DNA of 64,000 nt from Flavobacteriaceae bacterium F08102 (GTDB lineage Bacteria; Bacteroidota; Bacteroidia; Flavobacteriales; Flavobacteriaceae). Positions 27,379-36,506 of this stretch are shown here, one piece after another. Location of the stretch: positions 496,874-560,873 of the forward strand of contig JALKAY010000001.1 of NCBI GenBank assembly GCA_023015935.1. Reading direction: 5' to 3'. A model generated the notes under the pieces. That model ran no database searches, was not told where the DNA came from, and worked only from the letters and a program-made list of their open reading frames with translations. The first letter of the stretch is position 1. The number at the start of each line of letters is the position of its first letter. The position numbers and the translations under genes were made by a program.

Positions 27379-28737
27379 ATGGCCAAAACAAAAACAACTT
27401 TTTTTTGTCAAAATTGCGGTACTCAATACGCCCAGTGGATTGGTAAATGTAACGCCTGTAATGAATGGAATACCATCGTTGAAGAAATAATACAAAAAGA
27501 AGAAAAAAGAGATTGGAAACAGTCCAGCCCCATAAAAAAAACAAGTAAAGCACTTCGAATTAATGATATCGCTATTGAAGCGGAAGATCGAATTGACACA
27601 AAAAATAACGAATTAAATCGGGTTCTCGGTGGAGGTTTAGTTAAAGGATCGATGACCTTATTGGGTGGAGAGCCAGGGATTGGTAAATCAACCTTGCTTC
27701 TACAAGTCGCTCTACAATTAAACAAAAAAGTACTGTACGTTTCAGGAGAAGAGAGTCAATCACAAATTAAAATGCGCGCTGAGCGTCTTAGTACAAAAAG
27801 TACAAATTGCTTTGTATTGACTGAAACAAAAACGCAAAATGTGTTTAAAAATATTGAAGAAAATCAGCCTGAAGTGGTTGTGATTGATTCCATACAAACC
27901 CTGTATACCGATCGAATAGATGCCTCTCCCGGTACCATTTCTCAAATCAGAGAAACCACAGCAGAATTGATCAAATATGCCAAAGAAACTGCTACACCAG
28001 TAATGCTTATTGGTCACATCACTAAAGAGGGAACCATTGCTGGACCAAAGCTACTAGAGCATATGGTTGATGTTGTGTTACAATTTGAAGGCGATAGCAA
28101 CCATACCTACCGGATACTAAGAGCCCAAAAAAACAGATTCGGTTCAACGGCAGAGTTAGGCATTTACGAAATGCAACACGATGGGTTACGAGAGGTAGAA
28201 AACCCTTCAGAAATTTTAATTTCACAAAAAGACGAATCGTTAAGTGGTACGGCAATCGGTGCAACGTTAGAAGGGATGCGCCCATTGATGTTAGAAGTAC
28301 AAGCCCTTGTAAGTACCGCTGTTTATGGCACCCCACAACGCTCAACGACAGGATATAACACGAAAAGACTAAATATGATCTTGGCTGTTTTAGAAAAACG
28401 CGCTGGGTTTAGATTAGGAGCCAAAGATGTTTTTTTGAATATCGCTGGAGGAATTTCGGTAGATGATCCAGCAATCGACCTCAGTGTTGTTGCTGCCATT
28501 TTATCTTCTAATGAAGATGAAGTTATCGCCAAAGATTATTGCTTTGCTGGAGAGGTTGGTCTTACTGGAGAAATAAGACCCGTAACTCGGATAGATCAAC
28601 GAATTATGGAAGCTCAAAAACTAGGGTTTAGCAAAATTATGGTTTCTAAATACAATAAAATCACCTCAAAAAATTATGCTATTAAGGTAATTTTGGTGAC
28701 TAAAATTGAAGACGTATATCAACAACTATTCGTTTAA
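27379..28737 (+). CDS. radA: DNA repair protein RadA
   Basis: A RecA-like branch-migration helicase used in recombination, repair and transformation. It has an N-terminal four-cysteine zinc finger (CQNCGTQYAQWIGKCNAC), Walker A (GGEPGIGKST), the RadA-specific KNRFG motif (RAQKNRFGSTAE) and a C-terminal Lon-like domain. At 452 residues it is full length. Its stop codon overlaps by 4 bp that of the convergent lipoprotein gene. Confidence 0.97.
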   Translation: MAKTKTTFFCQNCGTQYAQWIGKCNACNEWNTIVEEIIQKEEKRDWKQSSPIKKTSKALRINDIAIEAEDRIDTKNNELNRVLGGGLVKGSMTLLGGEPGIGKSTLLLQVALQLNKKVLYVSGEESQSQIKMRAERLSTKSTNCFVLTETKTQNVFKNIEENQPEVVVIDSIQTLYTDRIDASPGTISQIRETTAELIKYAKETATPVMLIGHITKEGTIAGPKLLEHMVDVVLQFEGDSNHTYRILRAQKNRFGSTAELGIYEMQHDGLREVENPSEILISQKDESLSGTAIGATLEGMRPLMLEVQALVSTAVYGTPQRSTTGYNTKRLNMILAVLEKRAGFRLGAKDVFLNIAGGISVDDPAIDLSVVAAILSSNEDEVIAKDYCFAGEVGLTGEIRPVTRIDQRIMEAQKLGFSKIMVSKYNKITSKNYAIKVILVTKIEDVYQQLFV

Positions 28738-29657
28738 AAAAAATTGTTATAACTACTAATTATACTACTGTATTTACGTTGCAAATCTCGCAATTCACTG
28801 GATGTAAATTTTCCATCTTGTTTACTTATTTGAACGGTTTGTAAAAATTCATCGATATGCTTATAAAAGTTATCGTAATACTGATTTTTAAAATGTTCCT
28901 TTAAAAGTTTAGGAGTTAACCTTTTGTGCTTCAACAAATTTCCCTGTAGTAGTTCATAATTCATCGTAATAGCGTCCCTATTTGGTTGTTCATCACTTAC
29001 TAGGTTTACTAGTTTCTCAACAATAGTCAAATCCTCTTTTGTAGCCATAATTGATTCGCGTAATGGATGATCTTCTAATAATTTATTTTCAGCATCATTG
29101 GCCAACGGACGTAAAATCGTATAAGCCTCTTCCTGATTTGCATAAAAACGAGTAATACTCTTTTCTAAAGCAATGATTAAAGACGCTCCTTTATCCCAAT
29201 CGTCATCTTTAAAATCTTCATTTTCTAAATAGTTGTTAAAATCTACATACGCTTGATGCGCATTGTTAAAAGCCTCACTTGTTCCCTTAACCGCCTTGAT
29301 TACATCTGCTTTAATAAACTCAGGCAACCCAGTTCCTTCAGTCAAAATAATTCCATCCGTTTTTTTATCAGCACTTGGCAGACTTCCGATAAAAGCCATG
29401 GCCTCAAACATTTCCTTACGTTGTGAAGCTACCATATTTGTCATCTTTTCGAAATCTCCTACGGCGAATCTTATTTTCGACGCCGCACTTTTCATATAAG
29501 TAACCATGGCATTGTTATACCCTATCACGTTACTTGCCGTTTCTTTATTTATATTAATGGATGAAGTAGAAGCTACGTTCCCATGTGACCCTTTATCTCC
29601 TAATTTACCACAACTCAATATGGCTAAGAAAAAGACACCTACTATGCTAAATTTCAT
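28734..29657 (-). CDS. Lipoprotein, tentatively DUF3829-like
   Basis: A lipoprotein with a 15-residue signal and a lipobox ILSC (Cys16). The body of about 290 residues looks all-alpha and polar, with segments such as ASNVIGYNNAMVTYMKSAASKI and LEKSITRFYANQEEAYTIL. This resembles DUF3829 proteins (relatives of E. coli YiiG) in length and pattern, but I am not certain. It would sit on the periplasmic side of a membrane. No function is known. A perfect -7 box lies upstream. Confidence 0.8.
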   Translation of the reverse strand: MKFSIVGVFFLAILSCGKLGDKGSHGNVASTSSININKETASNVIGYNNAMVTYMKSAASKIRFAVGDFEKMTNMVASQRKEMFEAMAFIGSLPSADKKTDGIILTEGTGLPEFIKADVIKAVKGTSEAFNNAHQAYVDFNNYLENEDFKDDDWDKGASLIIALEKSITRFYANQEEAYTILRPLANDAENKLLEDHPLRESIMATKEDLTIVEKLVNLVSDEQPNRDAITMNYELLQGNLLKHKRLTPKLLKEHFKNQYYDNFYKHIDEFLQTVQISKQDGKFTSSELRDLQRKYSSIISSYNNFF

Positions 29658-29695
29658 TTCATTTCATTTTTAATAAATCTTCAATTATGGAGATT

Positions 29696-29703
29696 CAAAA
29701 TTA
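29696..29703 (-). promoter_or_regulatory. -7 promoter element for the DUF3829-like lipoprotein gene
   Basis: Minus-strand TAATTTTG is an exact -7 match, 38 nt upstream of the ATG at 29657. Confidence 0.45.
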
Positions 29704-29866
29704 CTAGGACTTTATTACAGGCTCAAAGATACATCGATTGCCAAGGATTTACCTCCCTAGAACACAAAAGTTGACTTCTGACGGGTTTTGGCATTTGACA
29801 AACCTACATTTACCTCACAAAACAAGCCTTGCATACGTATAAATCTATCATCCTAACATCGGTAAA

Positions 29867-32494
29867 ATGAAATTTCAACCAATTGTTACAACCCATATCC
29901 TTTTTATCACGCTCTGTGGTACAATAATGCAAGCTCAACACATCATCCATGGCGAAATACTTGATGCGACTTCCCTTAAACCTATTTCGAACGTTCATCT
30001 TCATATAGAGGGCAATCCAACATACTTTACTACTAAGCGTACGGGAAAATTTTCCATCCCAAGTGAAAAATCAATAGTCTACCTAATTGTATCACACCCT
30101 CATTATATAAAACGAACTTTTCAAATATCCCTTGACCGACGTATTTTAAATCTAGGGATTATAGTACTATACCCTTCTCGCGATATTTTTGAAGAACCTA
30201 TTCACGACATCCCCATAGGAAAATCGAATCTCCTATCGCGATATCTACGATTCTATAGTTCAAGTATGCCCTTTCACTTACGCGGAACAAATCAAAAAAA
30301 ATGGTCTCTAGAAAATATGACGATGAACCATTTGATGGATGGAAAAATTCATCGTGAAACATGGAAAGGTCTGTCTGGATTACTTAATACATCAACACAA
30401 CGCCAAAGCCAAAATTCATTCGAACAAATGCCTTCAACATTTGGCTTTACAAATAAGCCAAAAGGATTCGTAATTAAAGGTGGGTTAAATAACCTAACAT
30501 ATTCAGGCGCATTTGAACTAACACTAAATCATCATACTACTTCTAAAAAATGGAAAAATCTTCTCTATTTTTCGAGACGATGGGCAAAAGAAGGGTACTT
30601 CGAGGGGTGTCTTTATGATGCTTGGGCTATCGGTGGTCTAACAGAATATCAATTTAATTTAAAAAACACCTTAAGTGCGGCAATTTTCTATGCACCACTG
30701 CGTGCTGGAAGCCATGCACCACTTACGGAGCGTGTCTATAAACAAATGGGCACCAACTACAATCCCCTTTGGGGTATGCAACTTTCTCTTCAGCGAAATT
30801 CCCATATTTCAAACAGTCGCATGCCCCTTTTTTTTACAAAATATTCCTTTCATCCTAATCGTTGGAAAATAACAGGTCGTTTAATGGTACAATTCGGAGA
30901 ACGATCTAATAGTCGGTTAGATTACCAAGATGCTGAAAACCCTTTTCCCAATTATTGGGCGAAACAAGGATCCATTAAATCTGCTCCACAAATTGATTGG
31001 TCAACCCTATATTGGATCAACCAAAATCAAACAAATTCAACACATAAAGGAGCGTCAAAATACATGGTTTATGAAGAAGTACAAAAAGCAAAATCAGTTT
31101 CAGCTAACCTAGATTTAGAACATAAACTCGGTAAAAACTCAACTTGGGCTAGCGCCCTGTTCATTAAAACTTCGAATGATTTTAACTTTGCCAAACCTAT
31201 TGATTTATTAGCGGCATCTTACTATTATGACGTAAATGAATTTTACTTAATTAATGGGGTTCCTGCCGAAAATCAAGTGGGTAATAGTATTAAAAAACTT
31301 GGTGACAAAATTAAATATAACTATCAACGACATGCTTTCCTTTTACGTTTTCAAAATGAATTTCACTATGCTTCGAAAATATTCAAAGCAACTTTAAAAA
31401 CAACCATTGCAAAAAATTCATTTTATCGAAAAGGACTTTTTTTAAACCAAGCCTTTCCTGAAAATTCCTTAGGAAAAAGTGCACACCCCCAATTTACTCC
31501 CTATTCCATATCAACTCATTGGACATTCCATTTTAGGCCAAAGCACCAATTCAATATACAAGGAATCATAAAGAATGAAGCTCCCTTTTTTGAAAACAGT
31601 TATGTAAACGCTCGTGAGCATAATACCACTCTCCCTCATTTAACCACAAATAAAAAGATTAGTCTGGAAGCCTCTTATACATTTAAATCTTCGTCCTTAC
31701 ACACTCAACTTACAGGTTATTGGGCAAGGTCTACTAAAGAAACAGCTGTAGAATCCTTTTTTGCAGATGGCGGAATAGGGGCCAATTATTTTAATGTAAT
31801 TACGACTGGTTTAGATCGGAAAAACAAAGGAATAGAATGGAGCCTACATCATCAATTCCATCCCAATTTATACACGCACCTTGCCCTTGCACTAGGGGAA
31901 CATACATATGGTTCTAATCCTAATATTAGTGTGACTTATAACCCTAATGCTTTAGAAAATAATACCCTAGAACCTTTCCTATTTAAAGATCTAGGAGCGG
32001 CTTACATAAAAAATTATCGTCAAAGTACTGGTCCTCAACAACTATACGGTATTGCACTTGGTTACAAAAAACGATTTTTCAACTTTCAGCTAGCAGCAAC
32101 CTACTATACAAACCACTATATAAATATTTCCGTTTTACGAAGAACAAGTGCTTTTTTCTTTAACCCACTCACCCATGGTCAACCCTTTGAAGATATTGAT
32201 GAATCTCTCGCTAAAAATTTATTGAAACAAACGCAATTGCCTAAATGTTTACTTCTCAACACAAGCATTTCGAAATGGTGGAAAACAAAAGACATTGGCT
32301 TTGGCCTGTCTATTAAACTCAATAACGCACTCAATTCCAAGTACAAAATTACAGGGTATGAACAACATCGATTAGCGAGTTATTCTTCCCTTAGAGAAGA
32401 CACGGCACTTGGCGATAAGCGGAATTTTGGTCCAAAATATCAATTTGGCATCGGACGAAATTTAGGCATTCAACTAACGGTTAAACTGTACTAA
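29867..32494 (+). CDS. TonB-dependent receptor with carboxypeptidase-regulatory-like domain
   Basis: An outer-membrane importer driven by TonB. It has a signal peptide (1-24, ending MQAQ) and a CarboxypepD-regulatory-like domain (about 26-105, IIHGEILDATSLKPISNVHLHIEG). A short, divergent plug (about 120-200, RGTNQKKWSLENMTMNHL) is followed by a 22-strand-type barrel to the end. The plug lines up by eye with the receptor family that pairs with DUF5689 lipoproteins in Flavobacteriia. The next gene, 2 nt downstream, is such a lipoprotein. The substrate is unknown; the nearby nuclease suggests nucleic-acid fragments, as inference. Confidence 0.87.
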   Translation: MKFQPIVTTHILFITLCGTIMQAQHIIHGEILDATSLKPISNVHLHIEGNPTYFTTKRTGKFSIPSEKSIVYLIVSHPHYIKRTFQISLDRRILNLGIIVLYPSRDIFEEPIHDIPIGKSNLLSRYLRFYSSSMPFHLRGTNQKKWSLENMTMNHLMDGKIHRETWKGLSGLLNTSTQRQSQNSFEQMPSTFGFTNKPKGFVIKGGLNNLTYSGAFELTLNHHTTSKKWKNLLYFSRRWAKEGYFEGCLYDAWAIGGLTEYQFNLKNTLSAAIFYAPLRAGSHAPLTERVYKQMGTNYNPLWGMQLSLQRNSHISNSRMPLFFTKYSFHPNRWKITGRLMVQFGERSNSRLDYQDAENPFPNYWAKQGSIKSAPQIDWSTLYWINQNQTNSTHKGASKYMVYEEVQKAKSVSANLDLEHKLGKNSTWASALFIKTSNDFNFAKPIDLLAASYYYDVNEFYLINGVPAENQVGNSIKKLGDKIKYNYQRHAFLLRFQNEFHYASKIFKATLKTTIAKNSFYRKGLFLNQAFPENSLGKSAHPQFTPYSISTHWTFHFRPKHQFNIQGIIKNEAPFFENSYVNAREHNTTLPHLTTNKKISLEASYTFKSSSLHTQLTGYWARSTKETAVESFFADGGIGANYFNVITTGLDRKNKGIEWSLHHQFHPNLYTHLALALGEHTYGSNPNISVTYNPNALENNTLEPFLFKDLGAAYIKNYRQSTGPQQLYGIALGYKKRFFNFQLAATYYTNHYINISVLRRTSAFFFNPLTHGQPFEDIDESLAKNLLKQTQLPKCLLLNTSISKWWKTKDIGFGLSIKLNNALNSKYKITGYEQHRLASYSSLREDTALGDKRNFGPKYQFGIGRNLGIQLTVKLY

Positions 32495-32496
32495 AA

Positions 32497-34485
32497 ATGA
32501 AACGAAAAACACGTTTAATCTTCTTCATTACATCACTCTTATTTCTAGCGTGTATTCAAGACGATGACTATTCAATTCCGCCCATAGTCTGTGATGATCC
32601 CAATCTTTCGAGTACAACATCCATACAAGAAGTTTTTGATCAATCCACACTCGAACCTACTTCCTATCTTAGCCCCGATATAATTACTGCCTATGTAATT
32701 TCAGATGATCAAACCGGCAATTTTTATAAGATACTCTACCTTCAAGAAACTGGAGGAGAACGAGGCTTAAGTATTCCAATTGACGAAAATCATATCTACA
32801 CTATATATAACCCTGGTCGAAAAGTATATATAAAACTTGAAAATACACATACACAAATTAAAGATGACGGTCTCATTATCGGAAATTTAGTAGATCAACA
32901 AATCGGTCGTTTAGCTAAGTCCAATTATAAAAATATCGTTATCCAGTCCTGTGAAAGCATAACAACAGCTGAATTGTTTAAGACCCTTTCTTTAAACGAG
33001 CTCAATGACAGCCATATCAACACCTTAGTTACCCTACGTGACGTTCAATTTGAACAACTTGCTGTTGGTAAAACGCTATATGACAACACCAATGACGCTG
33101 GTGGAGGCACGAATTATAATATTATCGATATTTCGGGGGCACAAATTCGAGTAAGAACGAGCGCTTTTGCCGATTTTGGAGGAGCCCTTGTACCTGAAGG
33201 AAATGGGACAATTAGCGGAGTTCTTACAAAATTCGGAATTCACTATCAACTCCTTCCAAGGTCAATATTAGATTTTCAAATGCCAAATGATCGCAAAAGA
33301 ATTGGATTTGCAGCTACGATTTCTGGGACTAAAACAAGGATCAAAAATGTTCGAAATTTTTTTAAAGGAAAAGATGTTCGCTATCCTGATGATCATTTCA
33401 TTGAGGGGATTATTACCATGTCTGGTATAGATCAAAATAATCTTAGTAATAGAACCGTATTTCTCCAAGATGAAAGTGGTGGAATAGCCTTGCGATTTTC
33501 GCATATCACCACGCTTATTCGTGGTCAAAAAATCAGAGTACAACTTAAAGATGCTGTATTAAACAATAATAGAGGGTTATTACAAATCAATCGTGTTCAA
33601 TGGGAAGATGTATTCTTTGTCGCCGAAAACATACCCTTACCAACACCTGCTAAAACAACCATCGAGCATGTCTTAAATGGAGCCTATCAAGGACAGTTAG
33701 TTTATATTGAAAACGTCCAGTTTGAACAAACATCCGGAACATTTAAAGGACAACAACGCCTGGAAGATTGCGACGACAATATCCCCTTAATTACCTTAAA
33801 CTCTGCACATTTCTTTGATGAAGAAACGCCGATCGGAAATGGTCCATTAACCGCTATTGTTTCGGCCTTAGATGAACCTGTTTTAATCATTAGAGATCTC
33901 AACGATGTAAAAGCGTTAAATAATGCACGGTGTATTCCTAAGGGAGACTTATCACAACAGCTGTTTTTTTCTGAGTTTGCTGATCCTGATAATAATGCTC
34001 ATGCACGCTTTTTAGAGTTATATAACGCAAGTAACCAATCCCTCGATTTAACAGGTTGGCTTATCAAGAGATATACCAATGCAAATACTGAATCTACCGC
34101 CCAAATTGATCTAACAGGCCATGAAATTGGCTCAAAACAGACTTTTGTAATCGCAATAAATGAAGAAGTCTTTGAACAGGTTTACGGTAAGAAACCTGAT
34201 TTAATTGGAGCTGCCAATGGCCCTGCTGGATCCAATGGTGATGACACCATGGTATTAATTGACCCAGAAGGGACCATCATTGACGTGTTTGGTCGTATTG
34301 GTGAAGATGGCTCAAATACAGATCACGAATTTGAAGATGGCAAAGCGATTCGTTTAGCAAATATCCAACTCGGAAATCCAATCTTTACGCCAAGTGAATG
34401 GCTCATTTACAACGACACAGGTGCACATGAAACCATTAAAAAACCACAATCAGCACCAGCGGACTTTACACCTGGCATACGCTAA
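32497..34485 (+). CDS. DUF5689 lipoprotein with lamin-tail domain
   Basis: A surface-type lipoprotein (lipobox FLAC, Cys19) of 662 residues. Two DUF5689-like beta domains follow one another: about 45-260, and about 265-475 starting at IGFAATISGTKTRIKNVRNF. The second resembles an OB-like fold (HFIEGIITMSGIDQ...VFLQDESGGIALRF). A lamin-tail domain covers about 485-640 (LFFSEFADPDNNAHARFLELYNAS ... LDLTGWLIKRYTN). It pairs with the upstream TonB receptor and probably captures the ligand on the cell surface, as SusD does. Lamin-tail domains often accompany extracellular nucleases. Confidence 0.85.
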   Translation: MKRKTRLIFFITSLLFLACIQDDDYSIPPIVCDDPNLSSTTSIQEVFDQSTLEPTSYLSPDIITAYVISDDQTGNFYKILYLQETGGERGLSIPIDENHIYTIYNPGRKVYIKLENTHTQIKDDGLIIGNLVDQQIGRLAKSNYKNIVIQSCESITTAELFKTLSLNELNDSHINTLVTLRDVQFEQLAVGKTLYDNTNDAGGGTNYNIIDISGAQIRVRTSAFADFGGALVPEGNGTISGVLTKFGIHYQLLPRSILDFQMPNDRKRIGFAATISGTKTRIKNVRNFFKGKDVRYPDDHFIEGIITMSGIDQNNLSNRTVFLQDESGGIALRFSHITTLIRGQKIRVQLKDAVLNNNRGLLQINRVQWEDVFFVAENIPLPTPAKTTIEHVLNGAYQGQLVYIENVQFEQTSGTFKGQQRLEDCDDNIPLITLNSAHFFDEETPIGNGPLTAIVSALDEPVLIIRDLNDVKALNNARCIPKGDLSQQLFFSEFADPDNNAHARFLELYNASNQSLDLTGWLIKRYTNANTESTAQIDLTGHEIGSKQTFVIAINEEVFEQVYGKKPDLIGAANGPAGSNGDDTMVLIDPEGTIIDVFGRIGEDGSNTDHEFEDGKAIRLANIQLGNPIFTPSEWLIYNDTGAHETIKKPQSAPADFTPGIR

Positions 34486-34600
34486 CTCTCTCTTTAATGA
34501 AAAAGGACATTGATAACAGCGATGAAACAAATCGTCTTAGCTGAATTCAACTGATGGCATATTCATTGGATTATACAACAGTGACTCAACAAAAGAAAAA

Positions 34601-35425
34601 TTACTCTTTCACTACCACTTCTGTTTCCCAACCGTCATAAAATCCATTCATCGACGAAGATAACTTAATTAATGCCTGTGTTAATTCTTCAATAGCTTCT
34701 GGAAGTACCAAATCTTCACGAGAAACAATAAGTTCATACGGGTAATCTCGCTCTTGATGAAAACTGGTAGCGTCAATCTTAAAATTAATTTCTTTCATCT
34801 GCTTAATAAACGCAGCTCGATTTCGCTCCCGAGTAAAATGAATAAAGTGTTTTATTAGTCGTTTTCCTTCTAAATCATCTCCTTCATTGACCATCAAATT
34901 TAAGAGGTCATTATTCTTAAAAAAATCCTCTGTTTTATCATTTGGAAACAATTCAGTTCGGTAATAATTCCATGTTCTGTCCTTTTTTATCAACAAGTAA
35001 TTTTTACCTTTCGGACGTAATTCTTCAAACAACGTGTTTATTTGTGCCTTTAAATTTGTCGTATCCTTAACGTAATATGCATCAAATCCAGCACACTCAT
35101 AAGTGAGTACGCCCACTAAATAATTTTCAGTGTTTTTTTCAATAACAGTGGCAGCAGCGTCAGAAAAAGTATAAAGTTCTTCCAAACCGTCAAAATTAGG
35201 ATACCCATTGGCTAAACATTTATCAGTATTAGTACCTACTACCACGAGATATTTATATCCTGCTTTTCGATATTGAGTGTTCAAATCGACTAAAATGGTC
35301 ATCGGACCTTTATCCATAGTTTTCACATAGGTTGTCCATTGTTCATCCGATTGCGCCTGTAATACTATGGAAGGAAAAAGGAACAGTATCCATGTCGATA
35401 ATAGAATACATTTTCTTAAGTTCAT
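34601..35425 (-). CDS. Exported DUF695 protein with RraB-like C-terminal domain
   Basis: A 274-residue protein with a signal peptide (1-25, cut near LQAQ). A DUF695-like region starts at DEQWTTYVKTMDKGPMTILVDL. From about residue 184 the sequence matches the RraB pattern by eye: GKRLIKHFIHFTRERNRAAF and the diagnostic YDGWET at 263-268. RraB in Gammaproteobacteria inhibits RNase E in the cytoplasm, so an exported version must do something else. It is oriented toward the receptor pair and follows the nuclease gene by 58 nt. Confidence 0.8.
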   Translation of the reverse strand: MNLRKCILLSTWILFLFPSIVLQAQSDEQWTTYVKTMDKGPMTILVDLNTQYRKAGYKYLVVVGTNTDKCLANGYPNFDGLEELYTFSDAAATVIEKNTENYLVGVLTYECAGFDAYYVKDTTNLKAQINTLFEELRPKGKNYLLIKKDRTWNYYRTELFPNDKTEDFFKNNDLLNLMVNEGDDLEGKRLIKHFIHFTRERNRAAFIKQMKEINFKIDATSFHQERDYPYELIVSREDLVLPEAIEELTQALIKLSSSMNGFYDGWETEVVVKE

Positions 35426-35483
35426 ATATGATCTTTTTACAAAAATTTAACGTGTTATGTATTAGGGCAACATTGAACAAAAA

Positions 35484-36464
35484 TCATACCGATTCTAACA
35501 CCGTATACACCGGAAAATGGTCACTATAACCTCCTTGATGTTTTCTTCCCAAGTATGTACGAAATGGATTCCCTTTTCGCTTGCCTTTGTATTCAGTTAA
35601 AAAATTTTTATTAAAAATAGCAGCCTCAACAAACCGAATGGGAAAATCAGCTTGAAAATTTTGACTCATAATTATCTGGTCAAATAAAAACCATTGTCTT
35701 GCATGTGTTGAGGTTCCTTGACCGCGATTCTTAATAATTTCATAAGGATTAAATAAATCGTCATGCTTTAACCGTTGGATGCTGTTACTATAAGGTTCAT
35801 CATTAAAATCACCCATAACTATAATTTGTGCCTCCGAATTATCACGCTTTATGTTCTCAATAATAGATCTCACTAAATCAGCTGCAGCAACTCGCTTTTC
35901 ATCAGTAAACCCTGAGCCTGTACGTCTTGAAGGCCAATGATTTACCAGAACATGAATCGTATTACCTGCCAATTTTCCTTGCACATGCAACACGTCACGT
36001 GTAAAATCTCTTCTACCATGACCATCTTTTAAAAACAAAGGGTGCGCATTCGAATCGAGCAATTCAAAAATTGATTTTCGATATAAAAAAGCAACTTCAA
36101 TACCTCGTTCATCTGACGAATTGGTATGTATATACCCAAAATTGTAGGGGCGCAAATGTTTACTATTGATGAGATCTTTAACTACCGCTTCATTTTCAAC
36201 TTCACCAATTCCAATAAAAGCGGGTACATACCCCACTTTTTCTACGCCTATTTGAACCATGACAGAAGTTAATCTATTAATTTTAGCATAATAGCGCTTT
36301 TTAGTCCACTTCTTTTTACCTTTTGGACTAAAGTCTTCGTCTAATGTGTCGGCATCATCGCGAACATCAAATAAGTTTTCAAGGTTATAAAAGGCCGCAG
36401 TGTATAATTCTTTTGAAGAAAGTAATGCTTTCAACGATACAATTTTAGTTAAGCGAAAATACAA
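35484..36464 (-). CDS. Endonuclease/exonuclease/phosphatase family protein
   Basis: A metal-dependent phosphodiesterase or nuclease of the DNase I-like fold. Motifs appear in order: FYNLENLFD (25-33), GIGEVEN (85-91), VNHWPSRR (174-181), GDFND (218-222) and SDHFPV (314-319). These give the metal and catalytic Asn/Glu/Asp/His residues. No convincing signal peptide is seen, unlike many homologues annotated as extracellular, so either the true start or the location is uncertain. It lies beside an exported DUF695 protein and convergent to the TonB receptor pair. Confidence 0.9.
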   Translation of the reverse strand: MYFRLTKIVSLKALLSSKELYTAAFYNLENLFDVRDDADTLDEDFSPKGKKKWTKKRYYAKINRLTSVMVQIGVEKVGYVPAFIGIGEVENEAVVKDLINSKHLRPYNFGYIHTNSSDERGIEVAFLYRKSIFELLDSNAHPLFLKDGHGRRDFTRDVLHVQGKLAGNTIHVLVNHWPSRRTGSGFTDEKRVAAADLVRSIIENIKRDNSEAQIIVMGDFNDEPYSNSIQRLKHDDLFNPYEIIKNRGQGTSTHARQWFLFDQIIMSQNFQADFPIRFVEAAIFNKNFLTEYKGKRKGNPFRTYLGRKHQGGYSDHFPVYTVLESV

Positions 36465-36493
36465 AATTTATATCGCTATCAGCCTAAACTTTT

Positions 36494-36501
36494 TACCTTT
36501 G
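36494..36501 (+). promoter_or_regulatory. -7 promoter element immediately before hflX
   Basis: TACCTTTG is an exact -7 match and ends only 5 nt before the ATG at 36507, implying a leaderless or nearly leaderless mRNA. Confidence 0.55.
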
Positions 36502-36506
36502 CGTTT

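Noticed and set aside
28022-28345. 107-codon minus-strand frame
   Set aside because: It lies antisense to the conserved core of radA and has no domain or start context.
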